Source: Caulobacteraceae bacterium
GTDB taxonomy: Bacteria > Pseudomonadota > Alphaproteobacteria > Caulobacterales > Caulobacteraceae
Direction of reading: 5' to 3'
DNA: 64,000 nucleotides
Assembly (NCBI GenBank): GCA_947475415.1
Contig: CANJLH010000007.1
Location: 114,726-178,725, forward strand
In this document: positions 35,467 to 44,284 of the stretch, one piece after another
Layout: every line of letters starts with the position of its first letter
Position numbering within the stretch: position 1 is the stretch's first letter
Position numbers and translations under genes: made by a program
The notes under the pieces: generated by a model
What the model saw: only the letters and a program-made list of their open reading frames with translations
Told to the model about the DNA's origin: nothing
The model's database searches: none

Positions 35467-36303
35467 CTATGCCGATTTACCCAGCAACGCCATGACGTTG
35501 CGGCGGGATTTCTTCTTCGACGACCCCAGGTCGTAGAGCGGCGCGTGCGACGATCCGCCGTCCACCGGCAGGGTCGTACCGGTGACGTGCCGGGCCATGT
35601 CGGAAGCCATGAAGGCGACGCCGCGGGCGATGTCGTCGGGGTCCGCCAGCCGGCCCATGGGAATCTTGGCGATCTCCGCCTGCCAGGCCGGGGTGTCCAT
35701 GTAGCCGACGGAATTGGGGGTGAAGGTTGCGCCCGGCGCCACCGCATTAACCCGAATGCCGTAGTCGCCCAGCTCCACGGCCATGGACTTCACCAGATGC
35801 ACCAGGCCGGCCTTGGCCGAGCCATAGCCGGAGCGGAATGGCATGGAGCGCAGCGCCCCGCCGGTGGCGATGGCGACGATGCAGCCCTTGACGTCGCGGC
35901 GAACCATGGAGCGGGCCGCGCCCTGGGCGTAGGTGAAGAAGTAGCGGAAATTGCGGGTCTGGTCGGCATCCCAGTCCTCCAGGGTCATTTCCAGCACGCC
36001 CTTGAGCTGCGAGCCGCCGACGATTGTGACCAGCACGTCCAGCCCGCCAAGGCCCGCCTCGGTCTCGGCGATGACGCGCTCGACCTGCGAGGCGTCCAGG
36101 GCGTCTGCGGTGATGGTGATCGCCTTGCGGCCAAGCTCGCGGACCCGCCCCGCGACCTTCTCGGCCGCGTCGGGCCGCAGGTCGACCAGGGCGATGTCGG
36201 CGCCCGCGCGAGCCATGAACACGGCGCTCGCCTCCCCCAGGCCCTGGCCGCCGCCGATGATCAGCACCTTCTTATCCGTCAGGCCCAGGAGATCCGCGCT
36301 CAT
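35467..36303 (-). CDS. Short-chain dehydrogenase/reductase (SDR)
   Basis: 278-residue SDR with GGGQGLGEAS loop, Asp (LVDLR) for NAD(H), TIVGGS in place of NNAG, YGSAK active site, VDGGSSHAP end and a basic tail. It is a close paralogue of the SDR at 29255. The frame extends to 36462, but the ATG at 36303 has AAGGTGG upstream and begins the fold, so I use it. It is third in the minus-strand unit, 22 bp after wrbA. Confidence 0.88.
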   Translation of the reverse strand: MSADLLGLTDKKVLIIGGGQGLGEASAVFMARAGADIALVDLRPDAAEKVAGRVRELGRKAITITADALDASQVERVIAETEAGLGGLDVLVTIVGGSQLKGVLEMTLEDWDADQTRNFRYFFTYAQGAARSMVRRDVKGCIVAIATGGALRSMPFRSGYGSAKAGLVHLVKSMAVELGDYGIRVNAVAPGATFTPNSVGYMDTPAWQAEIAKIPMGRLADPDDIARGVAFMASDMARHVTGTTLPVDGGSSHAPLYDLGSSKKKSRRNVMALLGKSA

Positions 36304-36325
36304 ATGTTCCACCTTTTCAAGGAAG

Positions 36326-36946
36326 TTATTCGCCGGCCAGCCGAGCCTTGTTCTCTGCCAACACCGAGGCGTAACGCGCCACCCGGGCGCCCAGATAGCG
36401 GGCCGCCGCCAGCGTCGCTTCGGCGAGCGGCTCCTTGCGCGGATCGGTGAAGCTGACGCCATAGGGGTTGCCGCCGGCCGCGTAGACGCTCGGGTCCGTG
36501 TAGCCTGGCGGCACGATCACTGCGCCCCAGTGGTAGAAGATGTTGTAAAGCGCCAGCAGGGTCGACTCCTGGCCCCCGTGTTCGTTGCTGGCGGAGGTGA
36601 AGCCGGCCGCCGCCTTACCCGCCAGCTTGCCCTGGAACCAGAGGCCGCCGGACTGGTCGAGGAACTGCTTGAGTTGCGCCGCCGGACCGCCAAACCGCGT
36701 CGGCGTGCCGAACACGAAGCCATCGGCCCACTCCAGGTCCTCGACGGCGGCGACCGGCGCGTCCTTCACCGCATCGTGGTGGGCGCGCCAGGCGGGATTG
36801 CTGTCGATGGCCGCGGCCGGCGCGAGTTCCGCCACCCTGCGCAGGCGCGTATCGGCCCCCGCGTCCCGGGCGCCAGCCTCCACTGCGGCGGCGACCTCGT
36901 GGTTCCGCCCGGTGGCCGAATAATAGATGATGGCGATGCGTGTCAC
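36326..36946 (-). CDS. wrbA: NAD(P)H:quinone oxidoreductase, WrbA type
   Basis: 206-residue flavodoxin-like WrbA. FMN-phosphate loop YYSATGRN is at 9-16, the diagnostic GTPTRFGG near 80-87, and late PGYTDPSVYAAGGNPYG. WrbA reduces quinones by two electrons with NAD(P)H. Its ATG overlaps the stop of the luciferase-like monooxygenase by 4 bp, so the two are made together. It may detoxify a quinone product or assist flavin supply; the latter would be unusual for WrbA. Confidence 0.93.
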   Translation of the reverse strand: MTRIAIIYYSATGRNHEVAAAVEAGARDAGADTRLRRVAELAPAAAIDSNPAWRAHHDAVKDAPVAAVEDLEWADGFVFGTPTRFGGPAAQLKQFLDQSGGLWFQGKLAGKAAAGFTSASNEHGGQESTLLALYNIFYHWGAVIVPPGYTDPSVYAAGGNPYGVSFTDPRKEPLAEATLAAARYLGARVARYASVLAENKARLAGE

Positions 36947-38274
36947 TGGGCGGCCTCGCGCTCTCGGGCGTAGCGGTTCTCGCGGAATGGTATGCCCAGG
37001 TGCTCACGCAGGGTGGAACCCTCGTATTCGCTGCGGAACAGGCCCCGCTTGCGCAGGATCGGCGCCACCATCTCGATGAAGTTGGGAATGCCCATCACCG
37101 GCGTGCCGAGGCCCAGGATGAAGCCGTCGCAGGCCCGGGTCTGGAACCACTCTTCGACGATGTCGGCGATCTTGTCCGGATTGCCGGCGAACTGGGGCCG
37201 CGGCTGGGCGATGCGCATGGCGGTCTGGCGCAAGGTCAGCCCCTTGGCCTGAGCGAAGGACCGGAAGCGCAGCGCCGTGGATTGATAGGCCTCCAAACCC
37301 ACATGGTCGGCCAGGTCTGGGAAGGGTTCGTCCGGGTCGTAGCCCCGGAAGTCGTGGCCGCCGAAGGTCACGCTCATATAGTGCAGCGCGTCGTCCAGGG
37401 TCACCAGCTCTGCCAGCTCCCGGTACATCCGTTCGGCTTCCTCGTCAGTGGAGCCCACCACCGGGCCGATGGCGCACATAACCACGATGTCCTCGGCCCG
37501 TCCGTGCGCCTTCGCCTGCGCCTTGACGCTGGCGTAATAGCTCTGCGCGTCCTTGTAGGAACGGGTGCCGGAAAAGATCGCATCGGCGAACCGGCTGGCG
37601 AAGGCCATGCCATCCCCGGAAGCTCCGGCCTGGAAGCAGACCGGTTGACCCTGCGGCGAACGCCGCTGGTCCAGGGCGCCGCGGACCCTGAAGTATTCGC
37701 CCACATGGTTGAGCGCGTGCAACTTGGAGGTGTCGGCGAACCGGTTCGTCGCCTTGTCATAGATGAAGGCGTCATCTTCCCAGCTATCCCACAGGCCGCG
37801 CACCACCTGAATGAACTCGCTGGCGCGCCGATAACGCTCGGCGTGAGACCAGCTCTCGTCGAGGCCATGGTTGAAGGCTGCGCCCGCCACCGCGGTGGTG
37901 ACCACGTTCCAGCCCGCCCTTCCCCCACTGATCATGTCCAGGCCGCCGATCTGGCGGGCCAGATTATAGGGGTCCATGTAGGAGGTGGATGCCGTGGCGA
38001 CCAGGCCGATATCGGAAGTGATCGAGGCCAGCGCGCCCAGCAGGGTCATCGGCTCCAGCTTGCACATATTGTGCGGGGCGGAATCGGCGTCGGCGTAGGG
38101 GCTGTCGGTGCAGAAGAAGAAGTCGAACTTGGCTTTCTCGGCCAGTTTCACCAGGTCGCGGTAGAACGGGAAGCTGATCGAGGCGTCGGAGGGCAGCAGG
38201 GGCTGGCGCCACATCCACTTGGTCATGCCTGCGCCATGGGTCAGAAACCCAAGCTTCATCTGGCGCTGCGACAT
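36943..38274 (-). CDS. FMNH2-dependent monooxygenase (NtaA/SnaA/DszA type luciferase-like)
   Basis: 443 residues, the larger class of luciferase-like proteins that includes nitrilotriacetate, dibenzothiophene-sulfone and EDTA monooxygenases. Diagnostic segments: HGAGMTKWMWRQP at the N-terminus, DLISGGRAGWNVVTT (as DMISGGRAGWNVV) near residue 120, and QAGASGDG mid-protein. Such enzymes take reduced FMN from a separate reductase. It is the first gene of a unit with wrbA, an SDR, an unknown protein and an MFS. It probably opens degradation of an imported heteroatom- or ring-bearing compound. Confidence 0.9.
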   Translation of the reverse strand: MSQRQMKLGFLTHGAGMTKWMWRQPLLPSDASISFPFYRDLVKLAEKAKFDFFFCTDSPYADADSAPHNMCKLEPMTLLGALASITSDIGLVATASTSYMDPYNLARQIGGLDMISGGRAGWNVVTTAVAGAAFNHGLDESWSHAERYRRASEFIQVVRGLWDSWEDDAFIYDKATNRFADTSKLHALNHVGEYFRVRGALDQRRSPQGQPVCFQAGASGDGMAFASRFADAIFSGTRSYKDAQSYYASVKAQAKAHGRAEDIVVMCAIGPVVGSTDEEAERMYRELAELVTLDDALHYMSVTFGGHDFRGYDPDEPFPDLADHVGLEAYQSTALRFRSFAQAKGLTLRQTAMRIAQPRPQFAGNPDKIADIVEEWFQTRACDGFILGLGTPVMGIPNFIEMVAPILRKRGLFRSEYEGSTLREHLGIPFRENRYAREREAAQ

Positions 38275-38415
38275 GCGTCTTCGCTCCCAATCATTCGGCG
38301 CTCAACCTGATCATCGCGGCATGGCCGTCCAATGTCGATCCTCGCCGGACTGATGCAGGTCAGGCCTGAGCCGCCTCCGCCCCGGCCATCGCCTCTCGGA
38401 CCGGCTTCATGGCGA

Positions 38416-38538
38416 TCACTTGCGGTTGAGCCACGACAGGGCATAGAGGGCGAACAGCACCGTCGGCATCCACCAGGATCTTGGCGGCGTTGGGGGGAGC
38501 GGCCCGGTCGCCCCCGGCGCTTCGGCCAATTCCCACAT
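38416..38538 (-). CDS. Possible small single-pass membrane protein
   Basis: 40-residue frame in the 437-bp gap between 38275 and 38711. The ATG follows AAGGGG. The C-terminal WWMPTVLFALYALSW then NRK looks like a tail anchor with positive end, and its codons almost all end in G or C, as in neighbouring genes. The frame stays open upstream to 38667, so it may also be the end of a longer or decayed gene. No homologue is recognised. The rest of this gap shows nothing else I can support. Confidence 0.3.
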   Translation of the reverse strand: MWELAEAPGATGPLPPTPPRSWWMPTVLFALYALSWLNRK

Positions 38539-38711
38539 GCTCCCCTTACCGACAGTGCGGCCGCGCAATTCCAGCAGGCGACGCAGGGTTCGCCAATGCG
38601 GATTCGCCCTTGGTCGCCCCATCATCGCCCCGAAGCGGGCTCGCCGCGGACTTGCGGAGCCCGGCAACCGCCCATAGGGACTATTCAGCGGACATTGCGG
38701 GAGGCCTGGGC

Positions 38712-39731
38712 GTGAAAGTTGGCGCGAACATCGGCGAGGAATTCGACGCTATCATTCCCAACGCCGTGCGCGCCGAGCGCCTGGGGCTGGACGTGATCTC
38801 CACCGCAGAGTTGGGGCATGACCCCTTCCTGCCGCTGATGCTTGCGGCGGAACATACCCGCCGCGTCGAGCTCACCACCGGCATCGCCGTGGCGTTCGCG
38901 CGCAACCCGATGAACCTGGCCAACCTCGGCCATGACCTGAATTCCTGGTCCAAGGGCCGTTTCGTGCTGGGATTAGGCTCGCAGATCCGGCCGCACATCA
39001 ATTGGCGCTACTCCATGCCCTGGAGCTCGCCGGCCGCGCGGATGAAGGAGATGGTGCTGGCCCTGCACGCCATCTGGGATGCGTGGCTGGAGGGCAAGCC
39101 GCTGGAATTCCGCGGCGACTTCTATTCACACACCCTGATGACCCACCGCTTCACGCCCACCGACACCCAGTATGGTCGGCCCAAGGTGGCGATCGCCGCC
39201 GTCGGCCCGCTCATGACCCGGACGGCCGCCGAGGTTGCGGATGGCATGCTCTGCCACGCCTTCACCACCGAGCGGTACTTCCGGGAGGTGACCCTGCCGA
39301 TGATCGACAAGACCCTCGCCGCCCGCGGCAAGCCGCGCGCCGAGTTCGAGGTGGTCTATTCTCCGTTTCAGTTCATCGGCGCGACCGAGGAACAGGTCGC
39401 CGCCGGCAAGCAGGCGCTTCGGCAACAGATCGCCTTCTATGCCTCGACACCGGCCTACAAGGTTGTCCTCGACCTGCACGGTTGGGGCGGGCTGCAGGAG
39501 GCGCTGCACCCCATGTCCAAAGCGGGCAAATGGGTGGAGATGGGTGAACTGATCACCGATGAGATCTTCGACGCCTTTGCGGTGGTCGGTGATGCGGCCA
39601 GCGTCGGCGACACGATCATCAAGCGTTTCGGCGGCATGGTGGACCGCACCAGCGTCAGCCTGGAAAACCTCTCCGACGAACAGGCCCACGCCTATGTGGA
39701 GCGGTTGCACGCGGAAAGGACGAAAGCGTGA
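38712..39731 (+). CDS. LLM-class flavin/F420-dependent oxidoreductase
   Basis: 339-residue luciferase-like barrel: KVGANIGEEF start, SWSKGRFVLGLGSQIRPHI central loop and a VGDAASVGDTIIKRFGG end, a pattern common in F420-type members. The GTG at 38712 has GGGAGG seven bases before it; in-frame codons further upstream encode low-complexity sequence, so I reject them. Its stop overlaps the GTG of the next gene. First of a six-gene plus-strand run ending at 44881, whose role is probably oxidation of an acyl-CoA or its precursor. Confidence 0.87.
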   Translation: MKVGANIGEEFDAIIPNAVRAERLGLDVISTAELGHDPFLPLMLAAEHTRRVELTTGIAVAFARNPMNLANLGHDLNSWSKGRFVLGLGSQIRPHINWRYSMPWSSPAARMKEMVLALHAIWDAWLEGKPLEFRGDFYSHTLMTHRFTPTDTQYGRPKVAIAAVGPLMTRTAAEVADGMLCHAFTTERYFREVTLPMIDKTLAARGKPRAEFEVVYSPFQFIGATEEQVAAGKQALRQQIAFYASTPAYKVVLDLHGWGGLQEALHPMSKAGKWVEMGELITDEIFDAFAVVGDAASVGDTIIKRFGGMVDRTSVSLENLSDEQAHAYVERLHAERTKA

Positions 39732-40729
39732 AGGCCCTGCAGAGCGTCGTCACCGGCGGACCGGAGACCCTCGTGCTGAACGAGGTCGCCGAACCGGTTC
39801 CCGGGCCCGGCGAGGCGGTGGTGCGGGTCAGGGCCTGCGGGATCAATTTCCCCGACGTTCTGATGATCGAGGACCGCTACCAGGTCAAACCTGAACGGCC
39901 CTATGCGCCGGGCGGCGAGATTTCCGGGGTCGTTAGCGCAGTCGGCGAAGGCGTCACCAACGTAAAGCCGGGCGACCGGGTGCTCGGCAACTGCGGTCAT
40001 GGCGGTCTGGCCGAGGCGCTGGCCGTTGAGGCCTGGAGGCTATTCGCGCTGCCGGACTCCATGCCGTTCGAGGAAGCTGCGGCCCTGATCACCACCTTCG
40101 GCACCACATACCATGCCTTCAAGGAGCGCTCGTCCCTGAAGGCCGGGCAAACCGTGCTGGTGCTGGGTGCGTCCGGCGGTGTCGGACTGTCCGCCGTAGC
40201 ACTGGGAAAGGCGCTTGGCGCGCGCGTGATCGCGGCCTGTTCGACCCAGGAGAAGGTGGACATCTGCATCCGCCATGGCGCAGATGTCGGTGTGGTCTAC
40301 GGTCGCGGCCCGTTCGACCGCGATGGCCAGAAGAAGCTCACCGAACTCTTCAAGGATGCCGTTGGACCAGACGGCGCGGACGTCATCTATGACGCCGTGG
40401 GCGGTGACTACGCCGAGCCGGCGCTGCGATCCATCGCCTGGGAAGGTCGCTATCTGGTCATCGGCTTCGCGGCCGGCGACATCCCGAAGATCCCGATCAA
40501 CCTGGCTCTGCTCAAGGGCTGTGAGATCGTCGGTGTCTTCTGGGGCGCATGGGTGACGCGCAACCCGCAGGCCCACCTGGAAAATATCGCCGAGCTGCTG
40601 GACCTGTACGCGCAGGGTAAGATACGTCCGATTGTCTCGGAGACATTTCCGCTGGCCCGGGGCGGCGAGGCGATCGCGCGGCTGAAGAATCGTGAGGCGG
40701 TGGGTAAGGTCGTCGTTACGATCGATTGA
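39728..40729 (+). CDS. NADPH:quinone reductase-like MDR family protein
   Basis: 333-residue medium-chain dehydrogenase of the zinc-free quinone oxidoreductase branch: GINFPDVLMIEDRYQ near 37-51, GGEISGVV, and Rossmann loop LGASGGVGLSAV. No catalytic-zinc Cys or structural lobe is seen. Starts with GTG inside the previous stop (GTGA). Relatives reduce enones, quinones or enoyl thioesters. Second gene of the run with the paired ACAD, so an enoyl or enone reduction step is possible. Confidence 0.9.
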   Translation: MKALQSVVTGGPETLVLNEVAEPVPGPGEAVVRVRACGINFPDVLMIEDRYQVKPERPYAPGGEISGVVSAVGEGVTNVKPGDRVLGNCGHGGLAEALAVEAWRLFALPDSMPFEEAAALITTFGTTYHAFKERSSLKAGQTVLVLGASGGVGLSAVALGKALGARVIAACSTQEKVDICIRHGADVGVVYGRGPFDRDGQKKLTELFKDAVGPDGADVIYDAVGGDYAEPALRSIAWEGRYLVIGFAAGDIPKIPINLALLKGCEIVGVFWGAWVTRNPQAHLENIAELLDLYAQGKIRPIVSETFPLARGGEAIARLKNREAVGKVVVTID

Positions 40730-40734
40730 CGTGG

Positions 40735-40760
40735 GTCGCCCGTGGGCGACGGATATTTTG
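40735..40760 (+). terminator. Weak terminator-like hairpin
   Basis: GTCGCCC/GGGCGAC inverted repeat (40735-40750) followed by GGATATTTTG. The stem is short and the loop tiny, so it may only attenuate transcription between the quinone reductase and the ACAD pair. Confidence 0.35.
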
Positions 40761-40825
40761 TAAGATCGTCCGGCGGCGGCCCTGTTTTGGCCGGCCGGCG
40801 ACGAATGATCAGAGGCTAGGACGCA

Positions 40826-42025
40826 ATGGTTGATTTTTGCCCCGACGACACCCCGGAACTGAAGGCGTGGCGGCTGGAAGTGCGCGAGTTCCTGCACGAG
40901 GCTTGGCCGAGCAAGCGGATCTTCGACTACGATTACGACGAGGATCCCGCCGGCTGGGAAGAGTACAAGGCGTTCTGGCGGGCGGTGGGCAAGAAAGGTT
41001 GGGTCGCGCTGACATGGCCAAAGGAATATTATGGCCAGGCGCGCTCCACAGTTGAGAAGTGGATTCTCGACGAAGAGTTCATCGCCTACGGAGCGCCGAC
41101 CTATCCCGTCATCGGACTGGCCGTCGCCGCGGCGGTGCTCCGCCACGGCACCCATGAACAGCGCCTGCGTCATTTGAAGGGCATCGCTGAAGCCACCACA
41201 CTTTGGGGTGAAGGCTACACCGAACCATCAGCCGGGTCCGATCTCGCCTCGCTCACCACCCGCGCGCACCGCGACGGGGATCATTGGGTGCTAAACGGCC
41301 AGAAGACCCTCGGCACGGCGGCGCACCAGTGCGACTGGATGTTCGTGCTGGCGCGATCAGACCCCAATTCGGTCAAGCACAACGGCATAAGCGCCTTTCT
41401 GGTCCCGCTCGACACCCCGGGCATACAGATGCTGCCGCTGGAGAACATCGGCGACGGCCAGCAGAACCAGACCTTCTTCGAGAACGCACGCATCCCCGCG
41501 GACTGCCTCGTCGGCGATGAGGGCCAGGCCTGGAACCAGATTTGGTTCGGCATAGGCGGCGAGCAGTTGGATAACGCCTTCGCAGCCCAGGACACCCACC
41601 TGATGCGGATGGTCCGCATGCTGGCCGACACCATCAGCTACTGCAAGGAAACCAAGCGCGGCGGCGCGCCGCTGACCGAGGATCCTGTAATTCGGGTTCA
41701 GCTCGGCGAACTGATGGTGGGCGTCGAAGCGCTCCGCCTGGCCGCGCTGGACGGATACTCCAAGGCCGCCACCAGTGGCAAAGGCGGCCGCGGCGCGCTG
41801 GAGTCAAACCTGAACGCGGCCTTCTACAAGGAGTTCTGGCCGCACTACGCCCAGGTGGCCATGGAAATTGTCGGGCCTCTCGCCCAGATCCAGGGCGGTA
41901 AATGGGCCCAGCTCAACGGCCGCTTCGAGAAGTACTTCCGCACCTCCTTCGGCAACCACGCCGGCGGCACCTCGCAACTGAAGCGCATGGTGGCCGCCAC
42001 CCGCGGCCTGGGGCTGCCGCGCTGA
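40826..42025 (+). CDS. Acyl-CoA dehydrogenase, alpha-type subunit of a pair
   Basis: 399-residue ACAD with a GYTEPSAGSDLAS FAD loop (about residue 130) and C-terminal AGGTSQLKR. The Glu of YEGT-type enzymes is Gly here, as in the many bacterial ACADs that place the base elsewhere. The following ACAD (46-bp gap) lacks this motif, so the two look like alpha and beta subunits of a heterotetramer as described for steroid side-chain ACADs. Substrate probably bulky; not provable here. Confidence 0.9.
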   Translation: MVDFCPDDTPELKAWRLEVREFLHEAWPSKRIFDYDYDEDPAGWEEYKAFWRAVGKKGWVALTWPKEYYGQARSTVEKWILDEEFIAYGAPTYPVIGLAVAAAVLRHGTHEQRLRHLKGIAEATTLWGEGYTEPSAGSDLASLTTRAHRDGDHWVLNGQKTLGTAAHQCDWMFVLARSDPNSVKHNGISAFLVPLDTPGIQMLPLENIGDGQQNQTFFENARIPADCLVGDEGQAWNQIWFGIGGEQLDNAFAAQDTHLMRMVRMLADTISYCKETKRGGAPLTEDPVIRVQLGELMVGVEALRLAALDGYSKAATSGKGGRGALESNLNAAFYKEFWPHYAQVAMEIVGPLAQIQGGKWAQLNGRFEKYFRTSFGNHAGGTSQLKRMVAATRGLGLPR

Positions 42026-42071
42026 CGCGCGCGCCTCGCCGCCCCCTGCAACCCGAGATGATGGACGCCCG

Positions 42072-43205
42072 ATGGCTATCGATCTGAACTTCAATGAAGA
42101 ACAGCAGTTGATCTGCAACACCGCCAAGGAGTTCTTCGCCAAACGCTGCCCGCCGGAGCTGGCCCGCAAGTACGAGAACAGCACCGAGGACTTTCCCCGC
42201 GAACTCTGGAAGGAGATCGCCGACCTGGGCTGGCTCGGCATGACCTTCCCGGTCGAATATGACGGGCTCGGATGCTCCTTCCTGGACACCTACGGCATCT
42301 ATGTGGAGGCGGGCCGCAGCCTTGCGCCGGTTCCGCTGCTGGAGGCGATCGGGATCGGCGCCGCCCTGGTTGCTCGCATGGGCTCTGCTGACCAGAAGCA
42401 GGCGCTGCTTCCGGCCATCGCGGCCGGCGACAAGCTGGTCACCCTGGCGATCATGGAACCGGACGGTTCCTATGGCGCCAACGGCGTGACCCTGACGGCC
42501 GTCAAGCAGGGCGACGGCTTTGTGCTCGATGGTACCAAGCTGCTGGTGGCCTGCGCCGGGACCGCCGACCGGCTGATCGTGGCCGCCCGCACCGGCGGCG
42601 CCGGCGAAGATGGCGTCACCCTGTTCCTGGTCGACCCCAAGGCCGCCGGCGTCAGCATCGAGCGCACCAAGAACATCGGCGGTTATCCGCTCTACGCGGT
42701 GACCCTGGCGAAGGTCGCCGTTTCGGCGGCGGACGTGCTGGGCGCCGTTGGCAAGGCCTGGCCGGCGACCGAAGCGGTGATGATGCAGGCCGCGGTGCTG
42801 CAGTCGGCCATGGTGGTCGGCGCCGGCGAGCGCGTCCTCGAGATCGCAGTGGGCTACGCCAAGGAGCGTGTGCAGTTCGGCCAGCCCATCGGCAGGCACC
42901 AGGCGGTGCAGTACCTGTGCACCGACGTCGCCATCGCCCTGCGCAACACCAGCCTGCTCACCCTGCACGCGGCCTGGAAGATCGACTCAGGCCAACCGTT
43001 CCTGCGCGAAGCCGCCCTGGCCAAGGCCTCCGCCAGCAAGGCCTCCGCCAAGATGACCTTCGCCGCCCATGAGGTGCACGCCGGCATCGGCTTCATGATC
43101 GACTACGATCTGCAGCTCTACACCATGCGAGGCAAGCACTGGGAGTACAACCTGGGCGACGCACGTCACCACTACGAAATCGCGGTGGCGCAGGCGGCGG
43201 CGTAG
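42072..43205 (+). CDS. Acyl-CoA dehydrogenase, beta-type subunit of a pair
   Basis: 377 residues; N-terminal ACAD helices, mid-domain EPDGSYGANG, and RVQFGQPIGRHQAVQYLCTD. The C-terminus reads LQLYTMRGKHWEYNLGD and lacks the GGTSE/YEG segment that completes a FAD and catalytic site. That is typical of the non-catalytic partner in alpha2beta2 ACADs. It follows the alpha-type gene at 40826 and precedes an SDR. Confidence 0.9.
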   Translation: MAIDLNFNEEQQLICNTAKEFFAKRCPPELARKYENSTEDFPRELWKEIADLGWLGMTFPVEYDGLGCSFLDTYGIYVEAGRSLAPVPLLEAIGIGAALVARMGSADQKQALLPAIAAGDKLVTLAIMEPDGSYGANGVTLTAVKQGDGFVLDGTKLLVACAGTADRLIVAARTGGAGEDGVTLFLVDPKAAGVSIERTKNIGGYPLYAVTLAKVAVSAADVLGAVGKAWPATEAVMMQAAVLQSAMVVGAGERVLEIAVGYAKERVQFGQPIGRHQAVQYLCTDVAIALRNTSLLTLHAAWKIDSGQPFLREAALAKASASKASAKMTFAAHEVHAGIGFMIDYDLQLYTMRGKHWEYNLGDARHHYEIAVAQAAA

Positions 43206-43304
43206 GCGACCACCGGCGCTTCCCGCATCGCCCCAGGACGCCCGTCTCTGGACGGCGGCGGTCTTTCGCGTATCGTCACGCCGAGGGGAACGGGAGGACG
43301 CGAC

Positions 43305-44225
43305 ATGGGTGAACAACTCCGCTTTGACGGCCGGGTGGCCATCGTCACCGGCGCGGGCCGCGGCGTGGGCGCGGCCCACGCCCGACTGCTGGCCGCCCGC
43401 GGCGCGGCGGTGGTGGTCAACGACGTGGGCTTCGCCCGCGGCGACGGCGGCGAAACCTCGCGGGCGCCGGCGGACGAGGTCGTGCGCCAGATCCTCGAAG
43501 CCGGCGGCCGGGCGGTGGCCAACGGCGAGGACGTGGCTGCCGCGGCGGGCGCCAAGCGGCTGGTGGAACAGGCCCTCGACGCATTCGGCGGCCTGCACAT
43601 CGTGCTCAACAACGCCGGCGTCGGCCACCGCGCGCCCCTCGTCGAGATGTCCGACGACGACTTCGACTTCATGATGCGCAACCACGTCTACACCTGCCTG
43701 CAGACCACCAAGGCCGCCTGGCCGCACCTGGCGGCGCAGCGCTACGGCCGGGTGGTGATGACATCGTCCGGCGCGGCCTTCTTCGGCATTCCCAACATGA
43801 GCCACTACTGTGCCGCCAAGGGCGCCGTGTACGGCCTGATGCGCTCCGCGGCGCTGGAGGGCGCGGAGGTCGGCGTCCAGGTGAACGGCTTCTGGCCCTC
43901 GGCCTACACCCGTCTGGTGGGCTCCGACCCGGCCCTGGCGGCGCGGATGGAGGCCTCCATGCCGCCGGAGCTCGCCGCCCCGCCGGCGGTGTGGCTGACC
44001 CATGAATCCTGCCCGCTGAACGGCGAGGTGCTGCATGGCGGATCGGGGCGGGCCTCGCGGGTGTTCATGGGCGAGACCCGCGGCGTCGTCCGCCGGGGCC
44101 TGACCCTGGAGGACGTGGCGGAGAACCAGGCCGAACTGATGAGCGAGGACGGCTACTTCGTGTTCAAGACCGCCTTCGAAAGCTCCGAGACCCAGACGAC
44201 GCTGGTGCAGGCCGTCCTCGGCTGA
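43305..44225 (+). CDS. Short-chain dehydrogenase, peroxisomal MFE-2-like
   Basis: 306-residue SDR with TGAGRGVG loop (15-22), ND at 39-40, NNAG (102-105), Ser155, Tyr168 and Lys172 (YCAAK). The long insert GFARGDGGETSRAP after beta-2 and overall length fit the 3-hydroxyacyl-CoA dehydrogenase domain of multifunctional enzyme 2, making it the best candidate for a beta-oxidation dehydrogenase here. GGGAGG-type site precedes the ATG. It follows the ACAD pair by about 100 bp. Confidence 0.87.
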   Translation: MGEQLRFDGRVAIVTGAGRGVGAAHARLLAARGAAVVVNDVGFARGDGGETSRAPADEVVRQILEAGGRAVANGEDVAAAAGAKRLVEQALDAFGGLHIVLNNAGVGHRAPLVEMSDDDFDFMMRNHVYTCLQTTKAAWPHLAAQRYGRVVMTSSGAAFFGIPNMSHYCAAKGAVYGLMRSAALEGAEVGVQVNGFWPSAYTRLVGSDPALAARMEASMPPELAAPPAVWLTHESCPLNGEVLHGGSGRASRVFMGETRGVVRRGLTLEDVAENQAELMSEDGYFVFKTAFESSETQTTLVQAVLG

Positions 44226-44284
44226 CGCGGTTGCCACCGCCCGCCCGCAGTGATCTACTTCGGCGAAATCCCAGGGAGATCGAC

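Noticed and set aside
36940..38310. A 456-codon plus-strand frame opposite the NtaA-type monooxygenase
   Set aside because: It is an antisense shadow; the minus strand has clear luciferase-family motifs, ribosome sites and operon spacing.
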